Shown: positions 10,701-17,730 of the stretch, one piece after another
Position numbering within the stretch: position 1 is the first letter of the stretch
How the letters are laid out: each line of letters opens with the position of its first letter
Assembly (NCBI GenBank): GCA_029260795.1
Contig: JAJDCO010000134.1
Span: forward strand, 124,001 to 188,000
Reading direction: 5' to 3'
From: Planctomycetota bacterium
GTDB lineage: Bacteria; Planctomycetota; OFTM77
DNA length: 64,000 bases
The notes under the pieces: generated by a model
The model's input: only the letters and a program-made list of their open reading frames with translations
Database searches by the model: none
Told to the model about the DNA's origin: nothing
Translations under genes and position numbers: made by a program

Positions 10701-11029
10701 GCAAATGCCGGGTCGCGCAGAGCCGCTCGGAAGGTCGGTGCCGTGGCGGGGTGCCCGATCTCGCGCAGCGTTTCCAAGATCTCCCAGCGAGCGGACCAAC
10801 GTCTCTCATCCTTCCAGCTCTCCGTTAGCAAAACTCGAGCGGGCTCGCCTTGGGCTACCAAGGACCTCCTTGCCAGGCGGCTTCGAACCAAAGACTGACC
10901 ATCGGTCAGCTCGCTGACGGGATCGTCGGAAGAAGCCACAGAAGTGGAGAGGATAAGGCTCGACCTCCCGCAAAAGCAGGCCAGAACGAGCATCCCGATC
11001 CTGATTGACGGCCCTCGAAGACTTCGCAA
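7781..11029 (-). CDS. large exported HEAT-repeat protein with TPR-like C terminus
   Basis: The 1082-aa protein begins with arginines and a hydrophobic segment, consistent with a signal peptide, and continues with many HEAT/PBS-lyase-type repeats ('DPAFALRATAVEALSAL', 'DSDDSVRRAALRSLSRR'). The last ~200 residues look like TPR helices ('AALESNWNEAAAELVRAL'). Such alpha-solenoids are protein-interaction scaffolds; no catalytic motif is visible. The longest form starts at a TTG (11029), two bases from the NAD(P)HX dehydratase stop; an ATG at 10993 is possible but would lose the basic n-region. Its stop overlaps the hflX start by four bases, so translation is probably coupled. The function is unknown. 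Confidence 0.75.
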   Translation of the reverse strand: MRSLRGPSIRIGMLVLACFCGRSSLILSTSVASSDDPVSELTDGQSLVRSRLARRSLVAQGEPARVLLTESWKDERRWSARWEILETLREIGHPATAPTFRAALRDPAFALRATAVEALSALSLEVDVPRWLELTNDPAWPVRRAVAVACARESDRSTAESLVRLAADSDDSVRRAALRSLSRRRDLFSSRSLGELLSQGSTRGAVFQHASPAGRPDMAPAFARALAHVQDSAASITVAVALSRSRPPLGFSESEQQLILDRLLSGLCETEHSQTRAVAAALRSWGPDVAPRLRALLATTTNAAALLQIWNLLVELEGTSLTSFAQERVLDGIPQPAIAIRSLEHIADEDVFAFLQELWESDTDPAVQQAILAVAESHRSPRTSWLIAKGLEASDFRTRLQAAAQVVARREDGMLADLLTQIDSEPAPQQTQFLRLLAEWPHPRVEQWLLARADRDEPRPLRRAALEVLGTYQSPSGGEDIVAHLQRLLNEALSHPPASIEEEAGSRRTRVILARSLITRLGPKGIVILKRLLEVGAVEADEDLIRSVVGASSPLPPGERLELLQGVLADPRLKSFSTLLRGAARRLASAGDASAATFMLGHFDSASADERISLVPELAEFRHPGLDQRIGRELEAAVAGADLDFPWLQALIEYCLSRRSPDLLPALLQLAEREGAPLALRTAALEAIADTSPSSEVEPRLLALVERTQSHRPIGPLAEEEELLLRRVFEALGRVGSVSSIPVLSQQLFAKRIRDLEAETWSYYQDPNRSLADSLFAWEGTLVRALARHSEPDVQRELLSEVERLKQSGQLFLINDDSLVFVGRALLQTDRPTLWSLAEEILGACLIVSPNPSAADFEARYWLALRALSCRDYRAAGVHLDFAIDHLWADVLSTREARARIDRRAMLVAPRQSLGVLRCVAQFLETEDSRDLSELELVLREVAAPDADLLMNIAELLLVQSGPTSLINLSLNLATESDPDRSDLARLRARHAALESNWNEAAAELVRALQWAARDGLCDLGTLHVERARCLIKAERVQEARAALERAYAEDASWHQRVKMDPAFATLFEAQDGESPIDRRPQ

Positions 11030-11033
11030 GGCG

Positions 11034-11906
11034 TCAGTCCAATCCGCGAATCGCTTCGGACAGCCGGTCCAGGACGTCCTCAGCGGTCATGGAGACTTCC
11101 CCAACCCGATCTCGTGCCAGGACACCGGCCCGAGAGTGAAGCTGGACACCTAGACGGGCGGCGTCGAGTGGCGAAAGACCTTGACCGAGCAGTGCAGCGG
11201 TCAATCCGGTCAAGACGTCGCCAGTGCCTCCCGTTGCCAGACCGGGGTTTGGACACGAGTGTTCGAAAGAGCGTTCCCCGTCGGTGATGATCGTGGTGGC
11301 CCCCTTCAGGACGACTACTGCTTTCCAGCGTTGGGCGAGATCTTGGGCATGTCGCTCGGGCTCGGCGGCGATTTCGGCAGTGGTGCAACGGCAGAGCCTC
11401 GCCATTTCTCCGGGGTGAGGAGTGAGGATGAGACCGAGCTCGACATCGCGCGGAGGAGGGGAACCGTACTCCGCGAACGCGTTGAGCCCATCCGCATCAA
11501 GGACACATGGTCTTTCGAGTCGCGCAACGAATTCTACGACGAAACCTCGGGTCTCCGAGTGAGCTCCGAGACCCGGTCCCAGGGCCACGACATCTCGTTC
11601 ACTTGCGAGGAGAGCAGCCTCCTGAACAGCCTCGTGTGACAACGCCCCCGCGGCGACCTCGGGAAGTGCAGCCGTCATGCAGGGCGAGGCGATCTTGCTT
11701 GCCACGATCGGTTGCTGGCTGCTCGGGCTGGCGACGGTCACGAGCCCCGAACCGCCTCGAAGGGCCGCTTCCCCGGCGAGTACCGCTGCTCCCGTCAAGC
11801 CTCTCGAGCCGGCGATCACAAGGATGTGTCCGAAGTCCCCCTTGTGAGCCGATGGCGCGCGCGAGGAAAGCCGAGGAAGGACCTCGTGGTTCTGAGACCG
11901 GGTCAT
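11034..11906 (-). CDS. nnrD: ADP/ATP-dependent NAD(P)H-hydrate dehydratase (stand-alone)
   Basis: The 290-aa protein belongs to the ribokinase-like YjeF C-terminal family that repairs hydrated NAD(P)H by nucleotide-dependent dehydration. Key motifs are 'KGDFGHILVIAGS', 'ALGPGLG', 'VLDADGLNAF', 'LTPHPGEMARL', 'VLKGATTIITDG' and the nucleotide-binding 'NPGLATGGTGDVLTG'. The NnrE epimerase domain often fused in front is absent and no separate nnrE is seen in the window. The ATG overlaps the asparaginase stop (ATGA), which indicates one operon with that gene and the HEAT-repeat gene after it. Confidence 0.93.
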   Translation of the reverse strand: MTRSQNHEVLPRLSSRAPSAHKGDFGHILVIAGSRGLTGAAVLAGEAALRGGSGLVTVASPSSQQPIVASKIASPCMTAALPEVAAGALSHEAVQEAALLASERDVVALGPGLGAHSETRGFVVEFVARLERPCVLDADGLNAFAEYGSPPPRDVELGLILTPHPGEMARLCRCTTAEIAAEPERHAQDLAQRWKAVVVLKGATTIITDGERSFEHSCPNPGLATGGTGDVLTGLTAALLGQGLSPLDAARLGVQLHSRAGVLARDRVGEVSMTAEDVLDRLSEAIRGLD

Positions 11907-12916
11907 GAAGCTTCGGCTCCTGTCTCAGCTTCAGTTACGAGAACCTCTCCGACTGTGGTTCCGCGCCAGTTGTGTAGCTCCGACTGACCGAATCGGCCAA
12001 GGCGGGCGAGCTCTTCTCGATCGAGGAGTCCGACGCGATTCAAGATGTTGGCGACCACGGGGAAATACCCGCGCTCGTTTCCGTCGTCGATCTTGATCGA
12101 GAGCGCGAGACCACGGTCCGGGACGCCGACGGCGTAGACACCTTCGGCGCCACTCTTTGGCAGGAACCTTCCGGGAGCAGCGTTGGCGAGGACGGTACAG
12201 AACCTTCCGGGACCGGCCAGGACGTCGGGAAACCTCTGGATCGCAGCGACCAGACGTCGTGCTTCGGCCGAGGCGCTGGCTCCAACAAGGCGATGGTAGC
12301 CTGTTGCCAGAGCGCGAAGTGGAAACGCGTAGGTCGGCGCGTTGCAGCCATCGCAACCAACGTGAAGCCGTTCTTTCACAACGCCGGTGTATTCCGAGAG
12401 CGTCCTTCGAATCGACTGCTGGACCGGGTGCTCCAGATGAAGATAGTCACCGAGCTTGGCCCCGAGATGTCGAGCGAGAAGGAGCATCCCCGCGTGTTTT
12501 CCCGAGCAGTTGTTGTGAAGTGACGAGAACGATTCACCCCGGGTGATCAAGGTTCGCCGCGCCTTGGAACCTGCCGGTGCATGGGGACCACACTGGAGGT
12601 GGCCCGGCTCGAGGCCACCTTTTTCCAGCAGCGACCGAACGATCCGAACGTGATCGTCGGTGCCATTGTGCGACGCGGCTGTGACCACGATCTCCTCTTC
12701 GGTAAGACCGAATCGATCGGCCGCACCGGTCATGAGCAGAGGAAGCGCCTGAAACGGTTTCAACGCCGATCTTGGAAAGACAGGACGATCGATATCTCCC
12801 CGCGATTCGAGCAGCTTGCCTTGCTCGATCACGACATATGCACCGCGATGGACACTCTCGACGAGGCCGCCTCGCCGAAACTGTACGAGAATGGGGTTCA
12901 GAAACATCGACTCCAC
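11903..12916 (-). CDS. L-asparaginase II family (Rhizobium-type) amidohydrolase
   Basis: The 337-aa protein matches the asparaginase_II family: 'GGLVESVHRGAYVVI' near the N terminus, 'FPRSALKPFQALPLL', 'SHNGTDDHV', 'NNCSGKHAGMLL' and 'VGCDGCNAPTYAFPL'. These include the Ser/Lys and Cys pairs described in the Rhizobium ReAV-type enzymes, which hydrolyse L-asparagine to aspartate and ammonia in the cytoplasm. The longest start is GTG at 12916; an ATG at 12907 with GGAG just upstream is an equally plausible start. It is the first gene of the minus-strand run and overlaps nnrD by four bases. Why asparaginase and NAD(P)HX repair would be co-transcribed is not evident. Confidence 0.88.
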   Translation of the reverse strand: MESMFLNPILVQFRRGGLVESVHRGAYVVIEQGKLLESRGDIDRPVFPRSALKPFQALPLLMTGAADRFGLTEEEIVVTAASHNGTDDHVRIVRSLLEKGGLEPGHLQCGPHAPAGSKARRTLITRGESFSSLHNNCSGKHAGMLLLARHLGAKLGDYLHLEHPVQQSIRRTLSEYTGVVKERLHVGCDGCNAPTYAFPLRALATGYHRLVGASASAEARRLVAAIQRFPDVLAGPGRFCTVLANAAPGRFLPKSGAEGVYAVGVPDRGLALSIKIDDGNERGYFPVVANILNRVGLLDREELARLGRFGQSELHNWRGTTVGEVLVTEAETGAEAS

Positions 12917-13019
12917 TCGACCAAAAGGGGATCCTTACCCGCAGCCGATTCTAGAAGGCGGCCTTCCAGCCGGGAAGGGGCCCGTCCCGGTGAGTCCTTG
13001 GGTGCCTGAGGCGCCGGGA

Positions 13020-13048
13020 TTGCGGCCAGCTGACGCGGGCCCTAGAAT
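13020..13048 (+). promoter_or_regulatory. sigma-70-type promoter for the DUF151 gene
   Basis: A -35-like TTGCGG at 13020-13025 is separated by 17 bp from TAGAAT at 13043-13048 (5/6 to consensus). It lies 61 bp upstream of the GTG start at 13110, in the region between two divergent genes. Prediction by consensus only. Confidence 0.5.
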
Positions 13049-13109
13049 CCGGAGGTTCCGCCGAGCCGGAAGCACCGCGCAGCCGCTCCCAGGGAAGTAG
13101 AAAGACGAC

Positions 13110-13511
13110 GTGCCGATGATCGAGGTTGAGCTCGTACGCATCATCATCCGCGAGAGCATGGAGCAGCCTCAGTACATCTATCTGAGGGAGAAAGGCGGTG
13201 AGAGAGAGTTTCCGATCATCATCGGTTACTTCGAAGCCGCCGAGATCAACAGGAAGATCCGGGCTGTCTCGACTCAGCGACCGATGACCCACGATCTGCT
13301 CGGAAAGCTGATCCAGGACTTCGGGAGTGAGCTCAAGCACGTCGTCGTCAATGGGTTGGCCGAAGGCACTTTCTTCGCGCAAATCATGCTGGATCGAAAG
13401 GGCGAGGAGGTCGCGATCGACTGCCGGCCGAGCGATGCGATCGCCCTGGCCGCTCAGTTCGGTCGACCGATTTTCGTCGAGGAATCCGTGCTCGGGCAGG
13501 CGACGACCTGA
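13110..13511 (+). CDS. bifunctional nuclease (BFN/DUF151) family protein
   Basis: This 133-aa protein matches the BFN/DUF151 family, with 'PQYIYLREKGGEREFPIIIGYFEA' in type, 'RPMTHDLLGKLI', 'VVVNGLAEGTFFAQI' and 'DCRPSDAIALA'. Plant and mycobacterial members have been reported to have nuclease activity; the role in most bacteria is unclear. The start is GTG at 13110 (an ATG two codons on is an alternative), with AGGGAAG about 12 bp upstream. A promoter candidate lies just ahead. It is followed by two tRNA-Ser genes on the same strand. Confidence 0.9.
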   Translation: MPMIEVELVRIIIRESMEQPQYIYLREKGGEREFPIIIGYFEAAEINRKIRAVSTQRPMTHDLLGKLIQDFGSELKHVVVNGLAEGTFFAQIMLDRKGEEVAIDCRPSDAIALAAQFGRPIFVEESVLGQATT

Positions 13512-13595
13512 ACCGAGCCCGGCACGGGCGCAGGACAACACTTTTTTGGGTGGCGCCGTCGATGCTCTTTGATAGAAAGGTCGGCGGTCGTCCGG

Positions 13596-13686
13596 TGGAG
13601 GGATGGCAGAGTGGTCGAATGCGACGGTCTTGAAAACCGTTGAGCCCGCAAGGGCTCCGTGGGTTCGAATCCCACTCCCTCCGCCA
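13596..13686 (+). tRNA. tRNA-Ser (anticodon TGA)
   Basis: The acceptor stem GGAGGGA/TCCCTCC pairs 13596-13602 with 13676-13682, followed by discriminator G and an encoded CCA at 13684-13686. The anticodon loop reads CTTGAAA with TGA as anticodon. The long variable arm (GCCC-GCAA-GGGC) and a GGTTCGAATCC T arm are those of a class II serine tRNA. Confidence 0.97.
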
Positions 13687-13690
13687 AAGC

Positions 13691-13781
<91 letters not shown>

Positions 13782-13793
13782 TCTTCCTTCTCG

Positions 13794-14237
13794 ATGAGGA
13801 AGGCTGGCGCAATCATCCGGTTGGGGATTCCGAGGCTCGCGTGCATCCTGCTGCTGGCAGGAATGACCGCTGCGTGCGTTGAACGAAAGCTCCTGTTGCG
13901 GTCCGATCCGCCCGGCGCCGAGGTCGCCTTGGACGGTCGGATGGTGGGTGTGACCCCCCTCGAAGTGCCTTTCGTCTACTACGGCACTCGCCGGATCACG
14001 ATGCGCCTCGAGAACCACGCATCCGAAAGCCACTTGATCGACGTCGCAGCTCCTTGGTATCAGCTTCCCGTGCTCGATTTCGCATTCGAGGCTCTGGTAC
14101 CTTGGCGCTTGCTCGATGAGCGAGAGGTGGTGTTCGTGCTCGACGAGAGCGATCGCTCGGGACCGGAGGGCGGCGAACCAGGCGGGCGGCTGGTCCGTCG
14201 GGCTGAGCAGTACTTGAGGCGAGAAGGCTTGCGCTAG
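13794..14237 (+). CDS. PEGA-domain-like lipoprotein
   Basis: The 147-aa product has a basic start, a hydrophobic stretch and a cysteine at about residue 25 ('LLLAGMTAAC'), a weak lipobox. Directly after it is a PEGA-type segment ('RSDPPGAEVALDGRMVGVTP', then 'VYYGTRRITMRL'), a small beta domain common in surface lipoproteins. The ATG at 13794 is the only sensible start because the frame further upstream runs through the tRNA genes. It is 13 bp after the tRNA-Ser(GCT) and 29 bp before murD. A role in the cell envelope is likely; nothing more specific can be said. Confidence 0.75.
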   Translation: MRKAGAIIRLGIPRLACILLLAGMTAACVERKLLLRSDPPGAEVALDGRMVGVTPLEVPFVYYGTRRITMRLENHASESHLIDVAAPWYQLPVLDFAFEALVPWRLLDEREVVFVLDESDRSGPEGGEPGGRLVRRAEQYLRREGLR

Positions 14238-14266
14238 GCACTGGGCCCTGCGCTGGGGAGGGCGGC

Positions 14267-15679
14267 ATGGACTGGCGAGGGAGACGGGTTACCGTCATGG
14301 GCCTCGGGTTGTTCGGAGGCGGAGTCGGGGCCGCTCGCTACCTACTGGAGCGAGGTGCGGACGTCCTGGTCACGGACTTGCGGCAAGCGGAGGAATTGAC
14401 CGCCTCTCGAGACCAGTTGGCGCAGTATCGACCCCGCTGGCGACTCGGTGAGCATCGACAAGAGGACTTCGTCGATGTGGACTTGGTCGTGGCTAGCCCG
14501 GCAGTTCCGCAGGACTCTCCGTACTTGCTGGCTGCCAGGGCTGCCGGCACGATCACGACCACGGAGCTGGGACTGTTGCTCGATGCATGCCCCGCAAGAG
14601 TGATTGGCGTAACCGGGAGCAACGGGAAGTCGACCGTCACTTGCCTGATTGGAGCCGCACTTTCCGCAGCGGGATTGAGATGCTGGGTCGGGGGGAACCT
14701 CGGAGGCTCTCTTCTGGATCGCGTCAGCGAGATGAAACCGGATGATCGAGTCGTCATCGAGTACTCGAGCTTCCAGCTCGAGGCCCTGTCCGGTCAGAAA
14801 CGCTCCCCGTGGATTTCAGTCGTCACTACTCTGAGTCCGAATCACCTCGATCGACATGGTTCGTGGACCGCTTACGTCCGGGCAAAGGCTGAGCTGCTCC
14901 GCCATCAGGGCCCCGAGGATCACGCGGTCTTGAACCTCGACGACGCGGCCGTCCGAAATGCGTTCACCCGCGAGGGAAACGGCGCTCGCACGTGGTACGG
15001 CTTGGATTCGACCTCCCCTCCCGTAGCGACGGGACTGGAACGAGGTCAAGCGATTTGGAGGACCGAGCAAGGTGATCGTTCGCTGTTCGACCTCGGGCGA
15101 TTGAAGCTCCAGGGCCGGTTTAACGTTCGGAACGCTATGGCCGCGGCGATCGCGGCCGGTTTGGCTGGCGCGGAACCCGAGTCGGCGGCCCGTGGTGTCG
15201 AGAGTTTCCCGGGTCTGCCTCATCGACTCGAGTCGGTAGGAGAGACAAACGGCGTTGTTTGGATCAACGACTCGAAATCGACGAACCCAGCCTCCACGAT
15301 CGCCGCCCTCGAATCTCTCGATCGGCCAGTGGTGCTCCTAGTCGGGGGACGGAACAAGGGGATGTCTCTCGACGAGCTGGCCGAGCTGGTGCCACGTCGC
15401 GCTCGCGCGGTCGTCTGTTTCGGTGAGATGGCAGACTCGTTGAAGATCGCGCTGGGAGTCTGCCCCATTCCCCTGGCGACCGCGCCGGACCTGGACTCTG
15501 CTTGTCGAGCTGCGGATTCCTTGGTCCGTCGGGGAGATTGCGTGCTCTTGTCGCCCGGTTTTGCGAGCTTCGACGAGTTTCGGAGTTTCGAGCACCGCGG
15601 AGATCGTTTTCGATCCTTGGTACGGCGGCGAATCGGTGCTTCGAAATCGACGCAGCCGGTCGCGGACGGTGGTCGATAA
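14267..15679 (+). CDS. murD: UDP-N-acetylmuramoyl-L-alanine:D-glutamate ligase
   Basis: The 470-aa cytoplasmic Mur ligase adds D-glutamate to UDP-MurNAc-L-Ala in peptidoglycan synthesis. The N-terminal Rossmann domain contains 'VMGLGLFGGGVGAARYL' in type, with the ATP P-loop 'GVTGSNGKST' near residues 115-125. The 'SSFQLE' and 'LSPNHLDRHGSWTAY' motifs and the C-terminal 'WINDSKSTNP' and 'VGGRNKGMSL' motifs are all MurD-specific. Start ATG 14267. No other mur or fts gene is adjacent, so the gene is outside the usual dcw cluster, at least on the sides visible here. Confidence 0.95.
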   Translation: MDWRGRRVTVMGLGLFGGGVGAARYLLERGADVLVTDLRQAEELTASRDQLAQYRPRWRLGEHRQEDFVDVDLVVASPAVPQDSPYLLAARAAGTITTTELGLLLDACPARVIGVTGSNGKSTVTCLIGAALSAAGLRCWVGGNLGGSLLDRVSEMKPDDRVVIEYSSFQLEALSGQKRSPWISVVTTLSPNHLDRHGSWTAYVRAKAELLRHQGPEDHAVLNLDDAAVRNAFTREGNGARTWYGLDSTSPPVATGLERGQAIWRTEQGDRSLFDLGRLKLQGRFNVRNAMAAAIAAGLAGAEPESAARGVESFPGLPHRLESVGETNGVVWINDSKSTNPASTIAALESLDRPVVLLVGGRNKGMSLDELAELVPRRARAVVCFGEMADSLKIALGVCPIPLATAPDLDSACRAADSLVRRGDCVLLSPGFASFDEFRSFEHRGDRFRSLVRRRIGASKSTQPVADGGR

Positions 15680-15821
15680 AGGACTCCGAGCGCCCTGGGT
15701 GACTACCTGTCGAGGGCGATCGCAGATGCTGAGTCGCAAACTCCCCCCGTTGAGCACCTAAGTTACTGGAAATCTGTTCGTTGGACACGCCACGGCGTCT
15801 CCTCATCCGCGCTTGCTTCGA

Positions 15822-15851
15822 TTGAAAGGCCAAAACGCGCTGTGCTATACT
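15822..15851 (+). promoter_or_regulatory. near-consensus promoter of the mcsA-mcsB-clpC operon
   Basis: TTGAAA at 15822-15827 and TATACT at 15846-15851 are separated by 18 bp, and the -10 is preceded by TG at 15843-15844 with one intervening base, giving an extended -10. It is about 107 bp upstream of the mcsA start. No CtsR-type heptamer repeat (GGTCAAA direct repeats) or CIRCE element is visible around it. Confidence 0.72.
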
Positions 15852-15958
15852 CGGCGCTTGTTGCGAGCCCGGCGGGCCCCGATGATCAGCCCGGCATGCG
15901 CTAGTCGCCAGCGCATCTACTTTCCGCCGCGCCAGTTGGGTCGAGGATCGAGCTCACG

Positions 15959-16492
15959 ATGCTGTGCGAATCCTGCAAGAAGAACAACGCCACGGTCACC
16001 CTCACCGAGGTCAAGGACGCCAAGGCGACGGTCTTTCAGCTCTGTGAGGCTTGTGCCCGCTCGCAAGGCTGCCCTGGACAGCAGAATCTTCTCGGAGATC
16101 TGCTCTCGGGCTTCGTGGCCAAGGCTCGGTCGGCCGAGTCCACGGTGGAGAAAGCTTGCGAAGTGTGCGGCATGACCTATCGAGGGTTTCGGGCCAAAGG
16201 ACGGCTCGGCTGTCCACACTGCTACGAGCTGTTCGAAGAGGAGCTGACGCCGCTCTTGGAGAAGATCCACGGGAGCGCCCGTCACATCGGCAAGGTTCCT
16301 TGCCGCGAGGGGGAGGAGAGCTCCTCTCTCCATCAGCAACGGGAGCTCACCCGCTTGCGTCGACAGCTAAGAGAGGTCATCGAACAGGAAGACTACGAGC
16401 GGGCAGCTGAGATCCGGGACCGAATACAGGTCTTGGAGGTCGAGCTGTCCAGTGGGACCTCCAGCTCCGGTTCAGGACCGGAATCCGAGTGA
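15959..16492 (+). CDS. mcsA: McsA-like zinc-binding activator of the protein-arginine kinase
   Basis: The 177-aa protein carries four CXXC pairs: 'CESC' at the N terminus, 'CEAC' near 28, 'CEVC' near 67 and 'CPHC' near 85. These form two zinc ribbons. A C-terminal UVR (UvrB/UvrC) helix pair follows, 'LREVIEQEDYERAAEIRDRI'. This is the architecture of McsA, which binds and activates McsB in Gram-positive stress responses. The mcsB start overlaps its stop (GTGA) and clpC follows, confirming the assignment by context. The usual first gene, ctsR, is missing; a strong promoter lies directly upstream instead. Confidence 0.9.
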   Translation: MLCESCKKNNATVTLTEVKDAKATVFQLCEACARSQGCPGQQNLLGDLLSGFVAKARSAESTVEKACEVCGMTYRGFRAKGRLGCPHCYELFEEELTPLLEKIHGSARHIGKVPCREGEESSSLHQQRELTRLRRQLREVIEQEDYERAAEIRDRIQVLEVELSSGTSSSGSGPESE

Positions 16493-17550
16493 AGATCAGC
16501 AAAGTCATCCGGGATCTCTCGAATCGAGCCGGGGACTGGCTGCGGGGTACTGGGGGCGAGAGCGATGTCGTCATCTCGTCGCGTATTCGGCTGGCTCGGA
16601 ACCTGGAAGGGTTCCCCTTCCTGCCACGTCTCGAGGAAGAGGCGGCCCAGGAGGTCGTGACGCGACTGACAACCTGCATCGAACGTTCCCTAGCCGTGCC
16701 CGACTCGATCGTCTGCGATCTCCGAGAGATGCCTTCGCTCGATCGATTGCTCCTGGTCGAGCGCCACTTGATCAGCCGAGAACTCGCGAACGGGGACGAC
16801 CCGCGGTCCGTGATCTTCAGTCGCGACGAAGCGCTGAGCTTGATGATCAATGAGGAAGATCACCTGCGCATCCAAGTTCTGAAGCAGGGTTTAGAGCTTG
16901 AGGTCCTGCTCGAGAAGGCGCGAGACATCGACGACCGGATCGAAAAGGTCGTGCGATTCTCGTACTCACCGAAGCTCGGCTATCTCACCTCCTGTCCAAC
17001 GAACACCGGAACAGGAATGCGCTTGTCGGTCATGTTGCACCTCCCAGCCTTGGTCTTCTCGAAGGAAATCGAGAGGGTGTTTCAGGCGGTCAACAGCATG
17101 AACCTGACGGTACGTGGGCTCTACGGTGAAGGGACGCAAGCTTCGGGCGATTTTTACCAGGTTTCGAATCAGGTGACGCTCGGCAAGAGCGAAGAGGACA
17201 TCTTAGAAGATGTTCGAAGAGCGGTGCCCCGTATCGTGAAGGCGGAACGGGACGTTCGCGAGGCTCTCGTGAGTGAGAGCCGTACGATGATCGAGGACAA
17301 AGTGTGGCGGGCACTCGGCATGCTTCGTTCCGCTCGAACGATTCCTTCTGAAGAGGCGATGGAGTTCTTGTCGATCGTTCGGTTGGGTGCCCACGTCGGG
17401 ATTCTCCCCGATCTGGACGTTGTGACGGTCAATGAGCTATTCCTGTTGGTCCAGCCTGGACATGTCCAAAACCTTCAAGGTCGGACCCTCAAAGCTGCCG
17501 AAAGGGATCAGGTGAGAGCCGAGCTGATTCGGAGCCGCCTGGTGGTGTAG
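16489..17550 (+). CDS. mcsB: protein-arginine kinase McsB
   Basis: The 353-aa protein belongs to the ATP:guanido phosphotransferase family. McsB phosphorylates arginine residues, marking proteins for degradation by ClpC-ClpP. Visible motifs are 'VVISSRIRLARNLEGFPF' (nucleotide-binding arginines), 'INEEDHLRIQ' near residues 120-130 (catalytic glutamate and substrate loop), 'TSCPTNTGTGMR' near 165-176 and a C-terminal 'RDQVRA', the RDXXRA phospho-arginine binding motif of authentic McsB. It starts at a GTG overlapping the mcsA stop. The presence of the RDXXRA element argues for a real arginine kinase rather than a creatine/arginine metabolite kinase. Confidence 0.93.
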   Translation: MKISKVIRDLSNRAGDWLRGTGGESDVVISSRIRLARNLEGFPFLPRLEEEAAQEVVTRLTTCIERSLAVPDSIVCDLREMPSLDRLLLVERHLISRELANGDDPRSVIFSRDEALSLMINEEDHLRIQVLKQGLELEVLLEKARDIDDRIEKVVRFSYSPKLGYLTSCPTNTGTGMRLSVMLHLPALVFSKEIERVFQAVNSMNLTVRGLYGEGTQASGDFYQVSNQVTLGKSEEDILEDVRRAVPRIVKAERDVREALVSESRTMIEDKVWRALGMLRSARTIPSEEAMEFLSIVRLGAHVGILPDLDVVTVNELFLLVQPGHVQNLQGRTLKAAERDQVRAELIRSRLVV

Positions 17551-17730
17551 CCTTGCGGGAGCGCGGCCTGCAGCGTCCAAGTGTTTGGGTGTCGAAAGAA
17601 AACAAAGGTCAGGTTCATTCAGGAGCGCGGCGAGCCGAAGTTGAGGATGAGATTCCTCGTAGCGGCCAAGGCTGCCGAGTCCAGACCACTTCGAGTCACG
17701 ATAGAGAGCGCACGCAGTTGGGAGCGAGGT

